Assembly (NCBI GenBank): GCA_013399855.1
Contig: VXAY01002198.1
Span: forward strand, 181,761 to 245,760
DNA: 64,000 nt
DNA from: Oxyruncus cristatus
Lineage: Eukaryota > Chordata > Aves > Passeriformes > Cotingidae
Direction of reading: 5' to 3'
The position numbers and the translations under genes are program-made. The first letter of the stretch is position 1; the number at the start of each line of letters is the position of its first letter. A model generated the notes under the pieces. It was not told the origin of the DNA, did no database searches, and saw nothing but the letters and a program-made list of their open reading frames with translations. Of the stretch, positions 26,201 through 40,395 are shown piece by piece.

Positions 26201-29200
26201 CATAATGGAGAAATTAGTTATGTTGAGTGATATTTGTGGATGTTTCTTAGCTGTAAACAGATGACAAAGATGTTTTAATGCAGTGACTGAGGACTTACCT
26301 CAACATCTTCCCAAAGTGAGGGCTGACACAAAGGATTCCTCCTCATGGAAAACAGGGAAAAATGGATAAAAATACACAGTGAGCCAACTGAAAGGAATTT
26401 AGGGGAAAGCCAATTTACCATAACTTCTACTTTGCTTCTGTTCTGCTGCCCCACAAGTCAGATAAAGGAGTTGGTAGGCACAGGAAAGCCATTTTTTGCT
26501 GGTGTCTGTGTACAGGTATCACTGTGCACGTACTAATGTACAAAATTTGCCCAGAACGTGTTTCTTCTCTGAATCAGCATCCCAATAGGCTCAGGGTTAA
26601 GTGCAATTCCTCTTGAAGAAAAGGATTATTGCAGTTCATTAGCAGACCAGGAACTGTGTTCTCTTTGGAGAGCACACTTCAGAGCCCACACTTCAGAGCG
26701 CTGCCTTTTCTTTCCGTTGAACCGAGGCAAAATCAGGTTTTGAAAACAAAAATAATCAAAAAGTGCTGTGTAAATCTAAATGCCAACAAGGAGAAGAAAA
26801 CCACTTTTAACGCTAGAGAAATCCTCTTGCCCTTTAAAGTTTGTGTGTAAAATCTTGCACTTCTAGAAGCCAAAGGCAAGGCTCCCACTCCTTTTAGCAG
26901 GGCCAAGATTTCAACAGGCCTTGTGAATTCTCAACGTGCAGAACTTGATCCCTTCTAAAGAGATTTATAGCAGGCAGGAGAAGCTACAACACTATAAAAT
27001 GTTGGTGTGTGCATACGAAGTGAATTAGGAGGCACAAAAGATTTTGACACTTGGGGTCAGGATTGAAAGTGGAACCCTTTATCAGCTTGAGGAAATGCGT
27101 ATAGTAAATCCAGGTAATTCCTGTAGCACGGCCTGCATAGTTCTGGGACTGTGGTTTCTGTGTGCTAGACTATTGACTCTGCAATCAGCAGCAGCTCTGT
27201 CTGAGTGAGGACTCAGACCACATCCCTGTAATGCATTCCAGGATATTCTGTTCCCAATGCATTTACCTCCACAGACAGCAAGATGTTAAATCTGGACGCT
27301 TTCTGTAGGGAATTCAATTGATTTTCCATACCCCCTATACAGTGACATGAAGGAGAATCACATGCCTGGGTACAACACAGAGTTTTTTAAAATATTATGC
27401 CATGAATTTTGCATGAAGAGGAAACATGATGAAAGAAGTCTAAAAAAGTCGAGCTGTGGCTTTTTAAACAAACAGCCCAGCATTAAGTGAATATATCTGA
27501 TAGCAAAAGACAGGCATCATGTTGATTGTGCTACATAGATGGACTCAAAATTAATCTTGACAAAGATCTGTAAGCAACCTAAATTCCCTGGAAGTTATGA
27601 AACTCCAGGTTGACTATTGCTCTGGAATGAAAACTCATTTTTCAATGTCAGGGTTTCCTGAGGCACGGAAAGGCCACTTGACTGGGCAGGTTGGTGTAAA
27701 ATTGGTTCTGGATTCCCTTTCACAGCAGGTCAGACACAGACCACCTTTGTGGCACAGGCAAGTGATCTGCTCCTGGGCTTTCATCCGTGGGTTTAGTGCT
27801 TGGAAAACTGCGTTTCCCAGAGTTGTCCCATCCTGCTCAGAGCCAGCTGGGGCCGTGGGTGCCCCAACACGGGGCTGATGAGCTGGCAGAGGTGGCAAAT
27901 CCAGTGTCCTCTCAAGGGCAGTAGCTTGATGGTGCTTGAGTCCTACCCCTCTCCCACCCCAAATTTCCCTGGAATGGGGTTTATGAGCCACTGTGCTGCG
28001 GCACTTTAATAAAGTGGGGATTGGGAGTGCGGGAGGCGGTGACTCTGTGGGCAAACAGAGCTGCCATTGTGTGCTCAGCGTGTTCTCAGCATTTGGGTCT
28101 GATTTATGGAGGGGATAAGCACAGGCCAGAGGGGTGAGAGAGGTTGTCATGTCCTCACTGCAAAGTGCACCATGACCTCTTTAAATGTCAGCTGTCCAGC
28201 CAGGGACCAGAAGGACCTCACTGAGAGAGACTCTTCCAGCTTTTAACCAGGTAACTTTTCAAGGATTAAATATCCCAGCTGATAGTAAAGGTATTAATCT
28301 GAAGCGCTGCCTACGCATTTACCTACATTGCCCATAAACAATTTTATTTCACGTTTGATTTCATTCCAAAATAGACTTGCATAACCCTAGCTCTCCATCT
28401 TGGCCAAAGGAAAACAACATGTATGTGAAATAGGCTGTGCGAGATCCAAAGGCAGTATAGTTTCAGCCTCAGGGCTTGCCACAACTCCCGTGCTTGGGGC
28501 TACAATTAAACTTTTCAACTTCAAAAAGAAATATTTTTAAAAACAAGAATAATCTCCAGCACTATTCCAACACTAGCTGGAATGTTTACTTTGCATAAAT
28601 CAATGGGGGATAGTTCTGTGCCACTGGGAAACCTAAAACAGGAGTCAAGGTGCTGGGAGAAATTTAACAGCTACAACATTCAGGCCAAGGCAGAGCGGGG
28701 AGTGTCCCGGTGACAGGCAGGGGTACAGGATGAATTAGTCAGGGGGAAGATTTATTATGGATTATTACGGATTTCTTAAGATCTTAGAGCTATTGAAACA
28801 CAGTTCCTAACCCATTAGCAGTCTGGGTCATGCATTATGTAAAAGGTACTCCCTTGCATGTTTTACAAAGGATTTAAATGAGTAGTAGATATAAGAAGTC
28901 GCTGACACGAAGGCATCAGTAGGAGCTTGATCCTACAGATCTCACTGACCACTGGTGTCTGCCACCCCTTTCTTCTAAGCACAGTGAAATACTTTGAGAG
29001 CTGGGGAAGGTTTGCAGCCTGATCAACGCTCAGACCTTGACTAGCCAATCACTAAATGAACAAAAGAAGAGCTGTGAGGGCAAGTGGAGAGACTGGAGTG
29101 TTTGAAAGCAGTGTGCTGGGAAGAACTGTCCCACTGGTGTTTCTGGGATGAGGCAGAATCCATCTGTACTCTCCACTAGCTCACCTTACCTGCTCACAGG

Positions 29201-32200
29201 TGCGTAGGGAAGGCGTGCAGGGCCCAGGGTTGGGAATATGTCCTCCTTCCCCAGAAACCACCTCTGCTTCCAGGGATCAGAGGCTACAAGACACACTTTA
29301 AATCACAAAGCAAGGGTCTTTCTTTGAAGATTGCTCCACTTGCTTCCCTGATAAATCCTTCCATACATTTATTCCCAGGATACTTTCCTGATTTTCTCTT
29401 GCTGAACTATTTCAGTTCAATCTGAGTTTAGAGCAACAATTTCTCCTCTGCACTCCCCTCCCTGATTCTTGCCCTGCCCAACGATCGGAAGCAAACTGGG
29501 ATATTGAGTTCACAGGGGGCTTTTTGGCTGGTTTTTATCTCTTGTTCCCACAAAAATGTGGGAATGACGAACCTGTTCTCTGAGGGGGCCTGACCTGCCC
29601 TGGGTTGGGTGTTCTCCTTTGCCTCAGCACCAGCAAGGCTCTCTGCACAAACCTTCACGTTCATACAGCAACAAAAGCTGATTGCAGGAACAGTTTGGCC
29701 TTTTCAAAGTAATACTGCTTTCTGCTCTTGGCAGGCAGGAGAAGAATTATGTTCCCCTTTATATGACAATCTCAAAAGAAGCTGGTTCAAAACAAACAGT
29801 AAAATGAGCTTGGAGGCCCCCCTGACTGTGTCACAGAATAATGCTGTGTGGAGCTGGCTGAAATATCTGCAATTTATTAGAATCAACAAATTGCCTGAAG
29901 CGTCAAACCCTGCACCAGACAAATCATTTCGGGTTGACACGATACTACGGTTTCCTTGGGCTCCCTCTGCCCTTCCCTGGCTTGTCTCATGCTCATCTTG
30001 GGAATTCTCTGGAGCAAGGAGTATGTTTTTACCCTGTTTGCAGCGTCCCCAGCAAAAATAGGTTCCAGCTCTGCCTGGTGGGTGTTGTCATCGTGGAAAT
30101 AATTGCTAATATCAGATTTACAGCGGGGCCGCCATCGCTCTTCTTGAGGTTACACAGCAATGTTTTCCTTAACTTTGCAGCCTGATTTGCAAACCACACT
30201 TCGTTCTGGGGGAGTTTCTGACAGGAACTTGGCCTTTGGCAAGCACTTAAGCCCGTGAATTGTTGCTATTACACCGGAGTGAAATGCCTTCTTGCACAGG
30301 GGTGGACCGAGTTCCACATGTACGTGTTTTGCTGTGGGTGTTTTCAGAAGCTCGCTGCCCTGGAAGATGTGTTGCCTGTCTTACTCCTCTCCAGGCCCTA
30401 ATTGCATGTGTTTCTGAGCCAGGTTGTTTCTCTGAGGTGGCACAGCTCCTCCTCTGGAGTGTGCAGCGGGCTCCCAGCCAGTCCATTAGTGCCCGTGGGG
30501 AGGAAGTGTGACCACATGCAGAATGAGGCAAGCCTTGAATTACTGGAACTGCAAACAATTTGCATTATTCATGGAAAACAGGCCTTTCCTCAAGATCCCT
30601 CCTGCCAGCATCAGTGGCCAAGCTGAAGCATCAGCTGCATATGTTACTCTTCTTGCTGGGATTATTACTAATATGCATCACAATGAGAAAGCTGCTCCCT
30701 ATTGCTAATGAACAGAGAGGATTTAAACAATTCCCTTCTAGGGAAAACAGGTGATTCATCTCTCTTACTGGGAGGAAAGACTGACATATGCTGAACATAT
30801 GTACCCTGGCTTCTGAAGTTATAAAGCTTCCTCTGGAGGCAAGGATCACTCAGAGGAAAATGCCTTCCTTTGCTCCCCCTTCCTTCCCCTTCCCTGCCCA
30901 TTTGATCCTTCCCCGGGCTGTAAACAAAGCTGCCTGTGTGCAGTTGGGAAGGGCTGCTCCAAGATGGGAGATCTACAACTGGAGTCAACCACAGAGGCAA
31001 TGGCTGAGGCTTGGCTAAATTTGATTAAAGTCATCCCCTCACTTGGGCTGGGAACCCAGACAGTGTAAAAATACTTTGGTCCTCTTTTCTGGCTCTGATT
31101 TGAGGCTCGTGCTCTGCACTTACTTCTTTCTTTCCGGCGACAGAAAATGTTACCTAAGTGCTTGTAGGTTTGTTTGTGGAGTTTTTTTTTTTAATGTGGG
31201 TTTTTCACAAATCCTTTTCTGAAAGCTGGGGCGGACCTTTGGGGAATAGCACATGTCCTGTGCATGGGTCAGGTATGTTCTAGCCTAGAGCCGTTTGACT
31301 GTTAGGGGAAAAAAAAAGGCCGGTGCCTGGTTTGTGGTGGGAGTTTTTTAGACTGAAGCAAAATTCCTACCCTGCCTTTTTTTCCAGCATGTGACACAAG
31401 CCTGGTTCCACCAGCTCAGCTTCTGCAGAATGGCCCCAGAAGTGTTAACGCCCCAGTTTTGTCTTTGGGCAGAAGGGCTGGATTAACAAAAGGAACTCTG
31501 CTTTCCACCAGACTGACCTCTCGGTGTGTGCAGCGCTGCCACCTCTGAGGGCTGCTCTGGGCTCATCTTCCTTGGCTAATTTTGAATTAAGGGAAGAGGA
31601 ATTGTCCAACTTCCTCTGGTTGCCTTTGTATTGAGGCCTGGATCCTAAAAATATGTTGAAGCTCGTGGAATCCAAGCTGAATAGTTTTCAGCAAGTGGGT
31701 TGGGTTGTCACTGTTAGAAACAGAGATCAACATTTTGTAACAGTTTTTAGGTTGCTGATTGCTCTTTCTGGTTTTATTAACCACTGGTAAGGAAAGAAAT
31801 GACCTGCCAGTCACACCGAGATGGAAAAATAAGAAAAAATGGATTTTTTTCCCAAACGTGCTTCACTACCAGAACCTGGCACCAAACCCAACAGAGCGAC
31901 CTGCAGTCCAAGCCTCCCACGGGTCGAGCTTTGCCTCTGGGGACCTGCCCTGCAAGTTCTGCCCCATTCACTGCACCCCTGAATGTAAAGGAGATCCTGA
32001 AATCCAGGGAGGCACCTTGGCTTGTGCCGTCCTGCAGTGTTACAGCCCAGAAGCAGCTCTGCAGGGGCTGAAATCAATTACTGGAAGTGACAGCTTGACA
32101 AAAGGGTCAGGGAAAGGATTTTAAGTGAGTTTCCATAGCAGTGGCTGCTCAAGGACTGAAATCTGGCTGAGATTCTGACTAGTTAATCACTGCAAGTGAG

Positions 32201-35140
32201 GCTTTAACCTTTAGGTATCTGAGAAGTGGCCACCCATAAGAGAAATCAGGCTTGAATTTATGGTCCCATTTCAATGAAGAGCTCATGGCACTTTCCCCCA
32301 GCGTTTTTTTTGGTGTTACTGCTGTGTTGAAACCATGGTATATAAAAACTGTCAAAAGGCTTGGGGAAAATGGACAGGGAAAGGAAAACCAGTTGAATTT
32401 TAGAAGTATAAGTAACTTAAGAAGTCAGAAGATTCCAATAATAGATGAAACTTGCAGTCAAAAGAACTTTATAACATTGGGGTAAATGTTAAATACTTCT
32501 CCCTAAAAAGTCAGAACACTTAAAGCAGGTGACTCTTCTTTCCCAGGCAATAAAATCACAGAAAAACGGAGTTCTAGGTTAACCAAAGCTAGTCACAACT
32601 TACATTGCTTCAGTTGGGAAAAAAAAAAAAAAAAAAAAAAAAAGCCTTCAGAGAATTTTAAATGTTTCAGCTTCTATTTTCACACCGGCGTTTTCAGCTT
32701 CTCAATTCACAATGACATTTCCATTTCAAATCGACCTTAAAAAAAGATTTTCGAGAAAGGAAGGTGAAACATTTGGATCATCCTCAGGCAATTCCCTCCT
32801 TTGTCCTCAGTTTCTTTGCTGCTAAGGGTCCAAATCAGCCCCCCACACCAATATTCCTTTGAGCTGCGTGATTTTTAAAGGAGAAGGAAATCTCCCCAGA
32901 ACTGGAAATATTCCACATACCAGCCACCTCAGATTTTTTTCCTGAGTTACAGATGTGACCAATATAGTCACAGATCCCTTCAGACTGTGGACAGAACTCA
33001 TTTACTCTGGAATACTTGCAGCAAATGCCAAGGGTGCCCTTATTAATATTCCACAAAGGTTTTAGGATCAACAGTAGCATGCATAATAGTGTTTAATGAC
33101 AGCAGGGCTTATTATCAGAATGGTTTGGCCTCATCTGGCCTCTTTTGGCAAAATAATGTGCATAATAAGGTATGTTAATGCTGGGCTCTTTGGCAGGTCT
33201 TAGAAGATGAGACAGTACAGCTGGCAGGACGAAACGGGAGCAGCTGGAAGGGGAAGATTTGGTTTCTCCATATTAAAACATTTGACATTTGGTATCTGAA
33301 GGGAACACTGTTTAGAGCTAATAAATAACTCACCAATGATGACAACCTGTAATGACAGCTTTTGTTATGGTCTGGTTAATCCTCCAGTTCAGCTTGGTCC
33401 TATTAGACCATCTGCCCTCCATTTATTTTTTTTGTTACAATTTTTTGGGCGTAGTTAAGTGTCGTGCACTTGGAAGGTTGCGGCCACGCAATTGTGGGAA
33501 GCACGTCTGGGAGTCGTGGCTTGCACAGGGAGGGGAACAAGCAGCAAGGCTCGGAGGGAAAGATGCAGAAATGGGTGCACAGAGCACTACTTTTCCCTGG
33601 ATCCCCTGGTGTTCTCCTCAAGGTGACGGTGAAGCATCAAACAACGTCAGCACCGATGATTTCGTCAAGGCCCGGGGTGATAACCAGGCAAGGCCACACG
33701 TATTCCCTCCTGGACACACCTGGTCCTGAGGGCTGTGGTGCTCCTGTGTCTGCCACAGCCCTCATGATGTCTGATGTCACTCATTTTTTGCCACGTTGTC
33801 AGATCTAATCACTCTGCCTGAAAAACAATCGTTTGCACAGATAACCCACCAATGTGCCCATTGTCTGGGAAATCCGGACCAGGAGCCGGAGCTTCTGTTT
33901 GAATTGACTGCACAGTGTCTTGTGTGAATCTTGGAGGGGACAGACTGGCTGAAAACCTGCCCTGGGACTGATTTCCGGGTGCAAAAATGTCGCCAACCTG
34001 GAGTGACTGCAGCTCTCAGAGCACAACATGTGCTGAAGGAAAGAAGGATCAACAAGGATATTATAAAAAAAGAGGGAAGTGATCTGGAAGGGGCAGCACC
34101 TCCAGCATCTCAGGAGGTGTTTGGCAGCTTGTCATTAGTTAGGAAATAGGCTCCCTTGGCAGTGCAATGAGTTGGAGGCACTCTTGTCTCAGAAACTTAA
34201 TTTGCCAGGTTAGCACAGAGGGAAAGCAGTGGAGGGGAGTTCGGAAAGGAAGCCGGTTGTGGACAGGTCTGGAAGTCACCCATTTCATAAAGCAGATTCA
34301 CGGAACAGGTGCCAACACTGCAGGAGTTAAAAAATGGGCAAAAATGAAGAAGGACTTTAGGTTCCCCTTAAAAACACCAGTGTGCAGAAAAGCTTGTTCA
34401 TCTCGCAGGAAAGGGCCACACTCTCTGCCCTCTCTGAGCCCACCAGCAAGCTCCTGGGAGGGATGCTGTCCCTATCCTCAGGGCACTGGGCTGTGCTTAA
34501 AGGGGGTGGTCTTCTGGGATGTACTATAGAAACAAATGCTTGAGACTAGAAAAAGCAGGATTGATAACACTGCAGCTACTTTAAAAATATTCCTTAGCTT
34601 GCCTTAGGGAAGAAATTAAAAACTTCCAAAGGAGCGGTTCAGCCTTCAGCTGTGTGGGTTTCCTTTTGTTGTTTCGTGAGTAAGATCCCAAGGAAGAATT
34701 GAGTGCCCTTTTCAGAGACTGTCTCATGTACCAGTGTGTTTTTCCACCTGTTAATTATTTCCATCCCATTACTCACACCTCACTACCCATCACAGCAGCC
34801 TTCTCTGAATATTGAATGCAATTCATAAAAACAGCTCTGTCTACTGATCGTGCACTTAATCATAATTAATAATGCTTAAATATAACCAGGGAGAGTGATT
34901 AGAATCAGGAGGGAGCATCTTACTACTGATTTCACTGTGGGTTTTTTTCTGTGAAGTTTCCTTTGAGATACTGAACAAAATGAATCAAGGAGAATGTTTT
35001 AACACAGTGCTGCTTTATATGAGTAGCCCAGAATGACCAGCAATTCTAAACTTACTTACAAACAGGCTCTAATTAGGCCACTTACATTAGTCAGGCAAAA
35101 TGAATGTTTACATAAGAAAAAAAATTAAATTTAAGTTTAG
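17280..35140. other. Non-coding DNA, no supported gene
   Basis: About 18 kb with no exon I can support on either strand. Longest open frames (for example 18,390-18,869 and 21,022-21,579, plus strand) show no domain, no biased composition and no splice pattern. A poly-A run at 32,617-32,643 is listed separately. The DNA is mostly unique in appearance and may contain regulatory elements that cannot be identified from one sequence. Confidence 0.55.
32619..32643. repeat. Poly-A run
   Basis: About 25 consecutive A. It could be the tail of a decayed retroposed sequence, but nothing recognisable precedes it. Confidence 0.85.
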
Positions 35141-35144
35141 TTGG

Positions 35145-35217
35145 AGTTAGGTCAAAGGTTGGACTTGATGGTCTAAGAGGCCTTTTCCAACCTCAGTGAT
35201 TCTGTGATTCTGTAAAT
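35145..35217 (+). mobile_element. CR1 LINE 3' tail
   Basis: Contains the typical CR1 terminus: ggttggacttgatggtct, then ccttttccaacctcagtg and the duplicated attctgtg word that forms the CR1 3' microsatellite end. Only the last 70 bp survive. Confidence 0.85.
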
Positions 35218-35219
35218 TC

Positions 35220-37415
35220 AATAGAACTTGTGAGGTCCTCAGCCAGCAGAGCTGGAGTTGCTGAGAGACACCCTTAAAAAAGCATCAGCCTGGAGAACAA
35301 ACATATTTCTGCCTCTTTATAAAGTGCTGATAAATCATGTGACAAAGGCAGAGAGAAAATCAGGACACTGAAGGTTTTTTCCCACCATGCATGGCCTGAT
35401 CATGACAGAAACATATGTAGGAAAGAGCCTGATATCAGATAGTCTTGGCTTTTTTTACACTGGATGAGCCACAGATAAGTTATGAAATACATGTAAATAC
35501 ATTTGTCACTGGGGGAGGGGGGGGGGGTAATGTCTCACTCCTGTCTTTCTGTGAGGCTTTGATTGAACTTCTTAGGAAAAGCAATGAAAAACCTTAATTA
35601 AAATTTTGCTGCTCCCTGGACATCTGTTCCAGAGTGTTATGTAAAATATTACACATGGTTATAAATACACATTCATATTTTATTTTAAACACATTAGTAA
35701 TTGGGTTTTACAGGGCCACGGTGATTTATTAGGCACAGGATTGCAGTGCTGGAGGCACGTGTGCACTCCTACAGAGACACATATGCGCTCATGTATGGAA
35801 CTTTGGGATGTCAGCAAACTTCTGGGAACGCTTTTTTGGCAAGGAAGCAGCTCAGCTTCCACACCTGCAGTGGGTGGTTCGCTTCTGATGTTCCTGTCAG
35901 ACTCATCCACTGCAAAAATGCCTCAAATGTCCTATGAGGGGAGGGTATTCAGGGACCGTGATAACCCACAGCAGCTTTGGTCATTTCTGGTGCTCTATGA
36001 AGGGCTACAAGGTATGTTATTCCCTGGAAAGCAGCTCCTTAGGAATGTTAGTTACCTCCAGCCGGTCAAAACCATCCACAGAGAACTTGGCAATCAGTGC
36101 TCCAACACTTAGAAAGGATGCAGAGAAGGCTGTGAAGGCTCATCAGGCCTTTGTTCACCCGCTCTGGGTGATCCAACAGATGGAATTATGTCTTTCCCAT
36201 GAACTTTTGAAAGAACTTGTGGTGAGTTTAAAGACATCTAATAAAATCGTGCCTGGTAATGCGGTTCCCGGTACAGCCCTGAACCATTTCTGGAGTCTCA
36301 GCCTTCCTGAAGCTTCTCTGTGATCCCTGCACATCATATGACAAATGCGTTGCTAATTAACAGCAACTCATTCTTGGAAACTGCTCCCACAGTGTTTCAT
36401 CCCCATCTAATGATCAGCCAGGAGGTTCAGCAGCAGAGGCCCTGGAGCAGCTGCCTCAGGAATGCTCCGGCTGCACAGAGTCCTGCCTTGGCAGCAGACA
36501 CCACGGGAGGACAGGTTGTCTTTCAAGAAGCCTGAGCACTGCAGAGCAAAAGCTGGGGGTGGTGAATAGGCAGAACAGTGCCAGCAGCAAAGAAACGTCA
36601 GCGGTTCCTCCAGTGTCACATCAGACAACACGGGACAAGGGCAGCAAGTCACCCGCTACACGGACTCTGTCAGATCAGTTGCCTGTTCCATTTGGGACTT
36701 CCCCTGAACTCCCATCCCTCTTTATTTTTATTCTTTTTCCCTTCTGCACCATCTGCAGAGCTGTCTGTCACACTGGCCTCTCCCAACCTGTGCAGATGCA
36801 CAGAGCTTTTCCAGCTCAACGGCAGAAGCTCGACGTGGGAACATCCTGACGTTGCCGACTCGCTGGATCAGGAACATTTTGTCTGCAGCGAGCAGCTTCA
36901 GTGAGTTTATCATCCATGCCAGTGCACAGGACACAGGGAAGAACCTGGGTCAGACTCACAGCACGTTCCCTGCAGCTGGTGTCCTGGTGGGCTTGCAGCC
37001 CAGAGACCTACAGCTAAATGGAAAATCCTGACAACTCCAGTACCACCTGGAGCACAGCTGCAGGAATTCCCACCTGAAGCAGAGTTTGCTGTGGGTGCAT
37101 CCAAGTCATAACATGTGTTGGCAGATGATCTGTGGGACGCACTGGGCTCTTGCACAAGTGTCTGATGCTGGGTTTATCTGCAGGAGAACGAAGCCCCACA
37201 AAAGGTTTGTTCTTGTCCTTTGGTGGTCAGCAGTGGGAAATCACATGTGGCTGTTGAGTTCCTGCCTCTGCACTGGCAGTGTCAGCAGAGGCCCTTTATT
37301 TGGTGTTACATGGTATATATTATTTCACATTATTCCTTGTCCTCCTTTCCCAAGTACTTTTGTAAGTCAGAGACTTACTTACTGACTTCCCAGCTGTCAG
37401 GAACCCTGGGTTTGG
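35220..37415. other. Non-coding DNA, no supported gene
   Basis: No exon supported. A G-rich run lies at about 35,513-35,527. Confidence 0.5.
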
Positions 37416-37416
37416 A

Positions 37417-37571
37417 GATGGATGGATGGATGGATGGATGGATGGATGGATGGATGGATGGATGGATGGATGGATGGATGGATGGATGGATGGATGGATG
37501 GATGGATGGATCGATGGATGGATGAATCGATGGATGGATGGATCGATGGATGGATGGATCGATGGATGGCC
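37417..37571. repeat. GGAT tetranucleotide microsatellite array
   Basis: About 38 units of GGAT, interrupted near the right end by ATCGATGG and GAATCGAT variants. Both strands give spurious repeated open frames (MDGW on plus, IHPS on minus). Length is probably variable and may be mis-assembled. Confidence 0.97.
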
Positions 37572-38027
37572 ACCCTCTCAGGGCTGATGACACCAAAACA
37601 CAGCCAGTGTCCCAGGGGGGTGTAACTTCCTGCTCCTTTTCCCATCCCTCAGCCATCAGGAATTGTTACAGGAGACTGGCATAACTCTGGCAGTGGGGGA
37701 GGCTGTGAGGATCCTTCCCCCAGGGCAGAACACGCCTTGTTTCATGCAGAAGTGGACTTGGCAAGCCTGACCTACATTTTGGATGGCTCTGGTGCAGCAG
37801 ACTGGAAACCCGGTGGCAGCTCCAGATAAAATGAAAGTGGGGCAGGCTTCTGTTGGATTACGGAAATGATTAGCATGAAACATGAGTCTGTGTCTTACTT
37901 AATTGCATTAATTGAATGTTGCCCCATCATGTTTTGTGTTCAACATGCTGCTGGATGTCGGATGGAAAACAGCCATGCAGAAGGGAGCTGAATGTTTTGC
38001 CTGGCAGGGAGAGAAAGGGTGAGATCC

Positions 38028-38048
38028 TTTTTTTTTTTTTTTTTTTTT
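38028..38048. repeat. Poly-T run
   Basis: Twenty-one consecutive T. No recognisable element adjoins it. Confidence 0.85.
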
Positions 38049-38489
38049 GCTGTAGAAGCATAAGAACATATCTGGAATGAGTCTGTACGTTGGATGTTCC
38101 CACTAAAATGAGAAACGGGTGAACAGTGGAATGTTTGCATTGTCATTGTTGGGTTCCAAAGTTAACTGCCACAGACACCGACATGCCAGATGAAGGCAAA
38201 TTGCTCCTTCTTTGGACACACCTAATTCCTGTTCTGTGTCCTTGCCGGATTCCCAGCCAGAAGGACATTGTCTGGCAGCGCTGGTCTGGTTTGCAGCGCC
38301 TCGGGCTTTGAATAAAGAGGGAGGGATGCACACAGGCATCAAGGAACACCTTGGAAGGGAAGGAGAGGGAGAGCTTCAAGCGCTGGGCAGCCTGAAGTCT
38401 GTGACCTCAAGAGGCACCCGGCTGTTGTTGTCCCTCGTTAAACATCAGTGATGTTTTCTGCTTCTTCCTCCCCCAGTTCTTCCCAGAGA

Positions 38490-38830
38490 AAAGCCCCCCG
38501 GGCGGTGCCGAGCGGAGGTGGAGGCCGGGCGGTCGCTCCAACACAAAGGTTTCAAGAGGCCGGGATGCGGCATCCTGGAAGGAAAAACAGAACCCGGGGG
38601 GGCGTTTCCTCCTCACCCGTGAAAAGGTGTTTGGGGCTGGGAGAGCCTCTTTTCTCTCCTCTTTGTCTGCGGCTGGAGAGGGGCTGGGGCTCAGCCCTGA
38701 GCTCCTTTGCTGGGGAGGGAGCCGGAATTGCTTTTCCAGATGGATTGCCCGGCAGCATCCCCAGGCACCCTGGGAAGGAGGAGACTTTATGGAGCCCTTC
38801 GCGACTCTTTTGTTTACATGCCCCGGGCTC
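38490..38830. promoter_or_regulatory. CpG-dense patch, possible promoter or enhancer
   Basis: Between about 38,490 and 38,640 I count roughly a dozen CpG dinucleotides in 120-150 bp, amid DNA that is otherwise CpG-poor for tens of kilobases. GC content stays high to about 38,830. An acceptor-like tract (ttcttcctcccccag) ends at about 38,477. No coding sequence is recognisable beside it. It could be the start of an unannotated non-coding transcript, a distal regulatory element or a GC-rich fluctuation. Confidence 0.35.
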
Positions 38831-40097
38831 AGAGTCACTCGGAGAAGTGACATCGACACAGCCCTGCTAGGTCTCTAACACGGGAAGAATTCCAGGTGCC
38901 CTTGCAAAGCCGGTATCATTCCCATTTTGGCGCTTCTGTGGATGGGTAAATGCTTGGCTCAGATTTCTGGACGGGGCTCCCGCACCAGGTCCCGGATTCT
39001 GGGAGAAAGTGCAGTGTTTGCTTTGAGGAAGAGGTTTAATATTCGAATTAATGAGGATATAGAGTGGCAGGAAGGAGAGATGTGGTAGAAGAGAAGGGGA
39101 GGAAGGTTTTTAGCAGCAGACAGTGGTTTCCTCTGCTGCTGGGCCTGGTGGGGAGGACACACAGGGAGGTTCCCCCAGAAAGCCATAAATGAGGTCCTGC
39201 TGTGGGGGCCTGTTGAGGATTGTCTCCAAAGAGAACTGGAATATTTTCCTTATGGTGAACCACAAGAGAATGTTGCTACATCCTGCGCCTTGCATGGCTT
39301 ATAAATAGAAGGAGGAAAGGAATGACTGGTTAACTGTTTGACCTCAGTCTGGGGGGGAAGAGACTCCCAAGAAACCTCAGGAACTCACCCCATTAAGCAC
39401 ACAGGAAAACGTCACAGATCTGGCACCTTAATTATATACTAATGACATCCTAACAGGAGGAAAAGCTTCAGATGTCTGAAAGAAAAATACCTGACTGCGA
39501 AGGGCTGTGTGTGCTCACAGCGCCCTTTCTGACAACTATTCCCTCTCTCTCTTTGTTTTTTTTTAATTTTTTTTTAGCATTTGAAAAACAAAAGAAAACC
39601 AAAAAGCAGGCTGAGGAACTAGGTGAACCTTTGACATTTGTGTTTGATTTTCAGCCCCTGAGCATGAACTGAAAACAAAACAAATCCCGCTGCAGAGAGG
39701 TTTGTCAAACGGGCAGACTTTCAATGACCCTTCTGTTCAGAATGTTTTTCTGATTCCCTTTTAGCTAAAATTGCAAATGGTCTTCACCCATCACCTTCTG
39801 GTGAACTTGTCTGCAAAATACCTGTTCTTTTCCTATAAATTTATTTGCTCCACACTGATAAAAAAAAAAAAAATTGGTTAATATAAATACTTAGCAAATT
39901 TAATGGAAGTATAGCCAGATATGCAATCCAGGTATGTGTTAGGATTTTTTTTTACTTATTTGTTTGTTCAGATTATTGTTTCCCAAGGACTTTGCTTTCT
40001 ACCTGAGTCCTTGGAGAACCCTCTACTGAGAGCAGGAGTTAATGGTGCCATCTACTTGGACAGTTTGACTAACTCAGATTTACACTCATTCACATTA

Positions 40098-40395
40098 TAC
40101 AAAAACCAAACAAAACCCAACCAACCAACAACACCGGCGCAAAAAAAAATCAATCAAACAACAAAAACAACCCACAAAAACAGCCCAGGAAGGACAGCTG
40201 GACAAAACCAAACCAAACAAACCAAGAAAAAAACAACTAAAAACCAAAACCAAACCAACAAACAGAACCACAAAAACCCAAAATTGGAAAAACAAAAAAA
40301 ACCAAAGAAACCAAACCAAAATAAAACCAAAAAAACCTCAAAACCAACAAAACCCAAACAAAAACCAAACAAACAGAAAGAAAAAGAGAGAAGAA
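40098..40395. repeat. A/C-rich low-complexity block (CAAAA/CCAAA-like)
   Basis: About 300 bp composed almost only of A and C in aaacc, caaaa and aacaaa words. It generates a 178-codon Lys/Asn/Thr/Pro-rich plus-strand frame and a Phe/Leu/Val-rich minus-strand frame, both artefacts of composition. Confidence 0.9.

Noticed and set aside
37220..37656. Repeated MDGW and IHPS open frames
   Set aside because: They are frame translations of the GGAT microsatellite.
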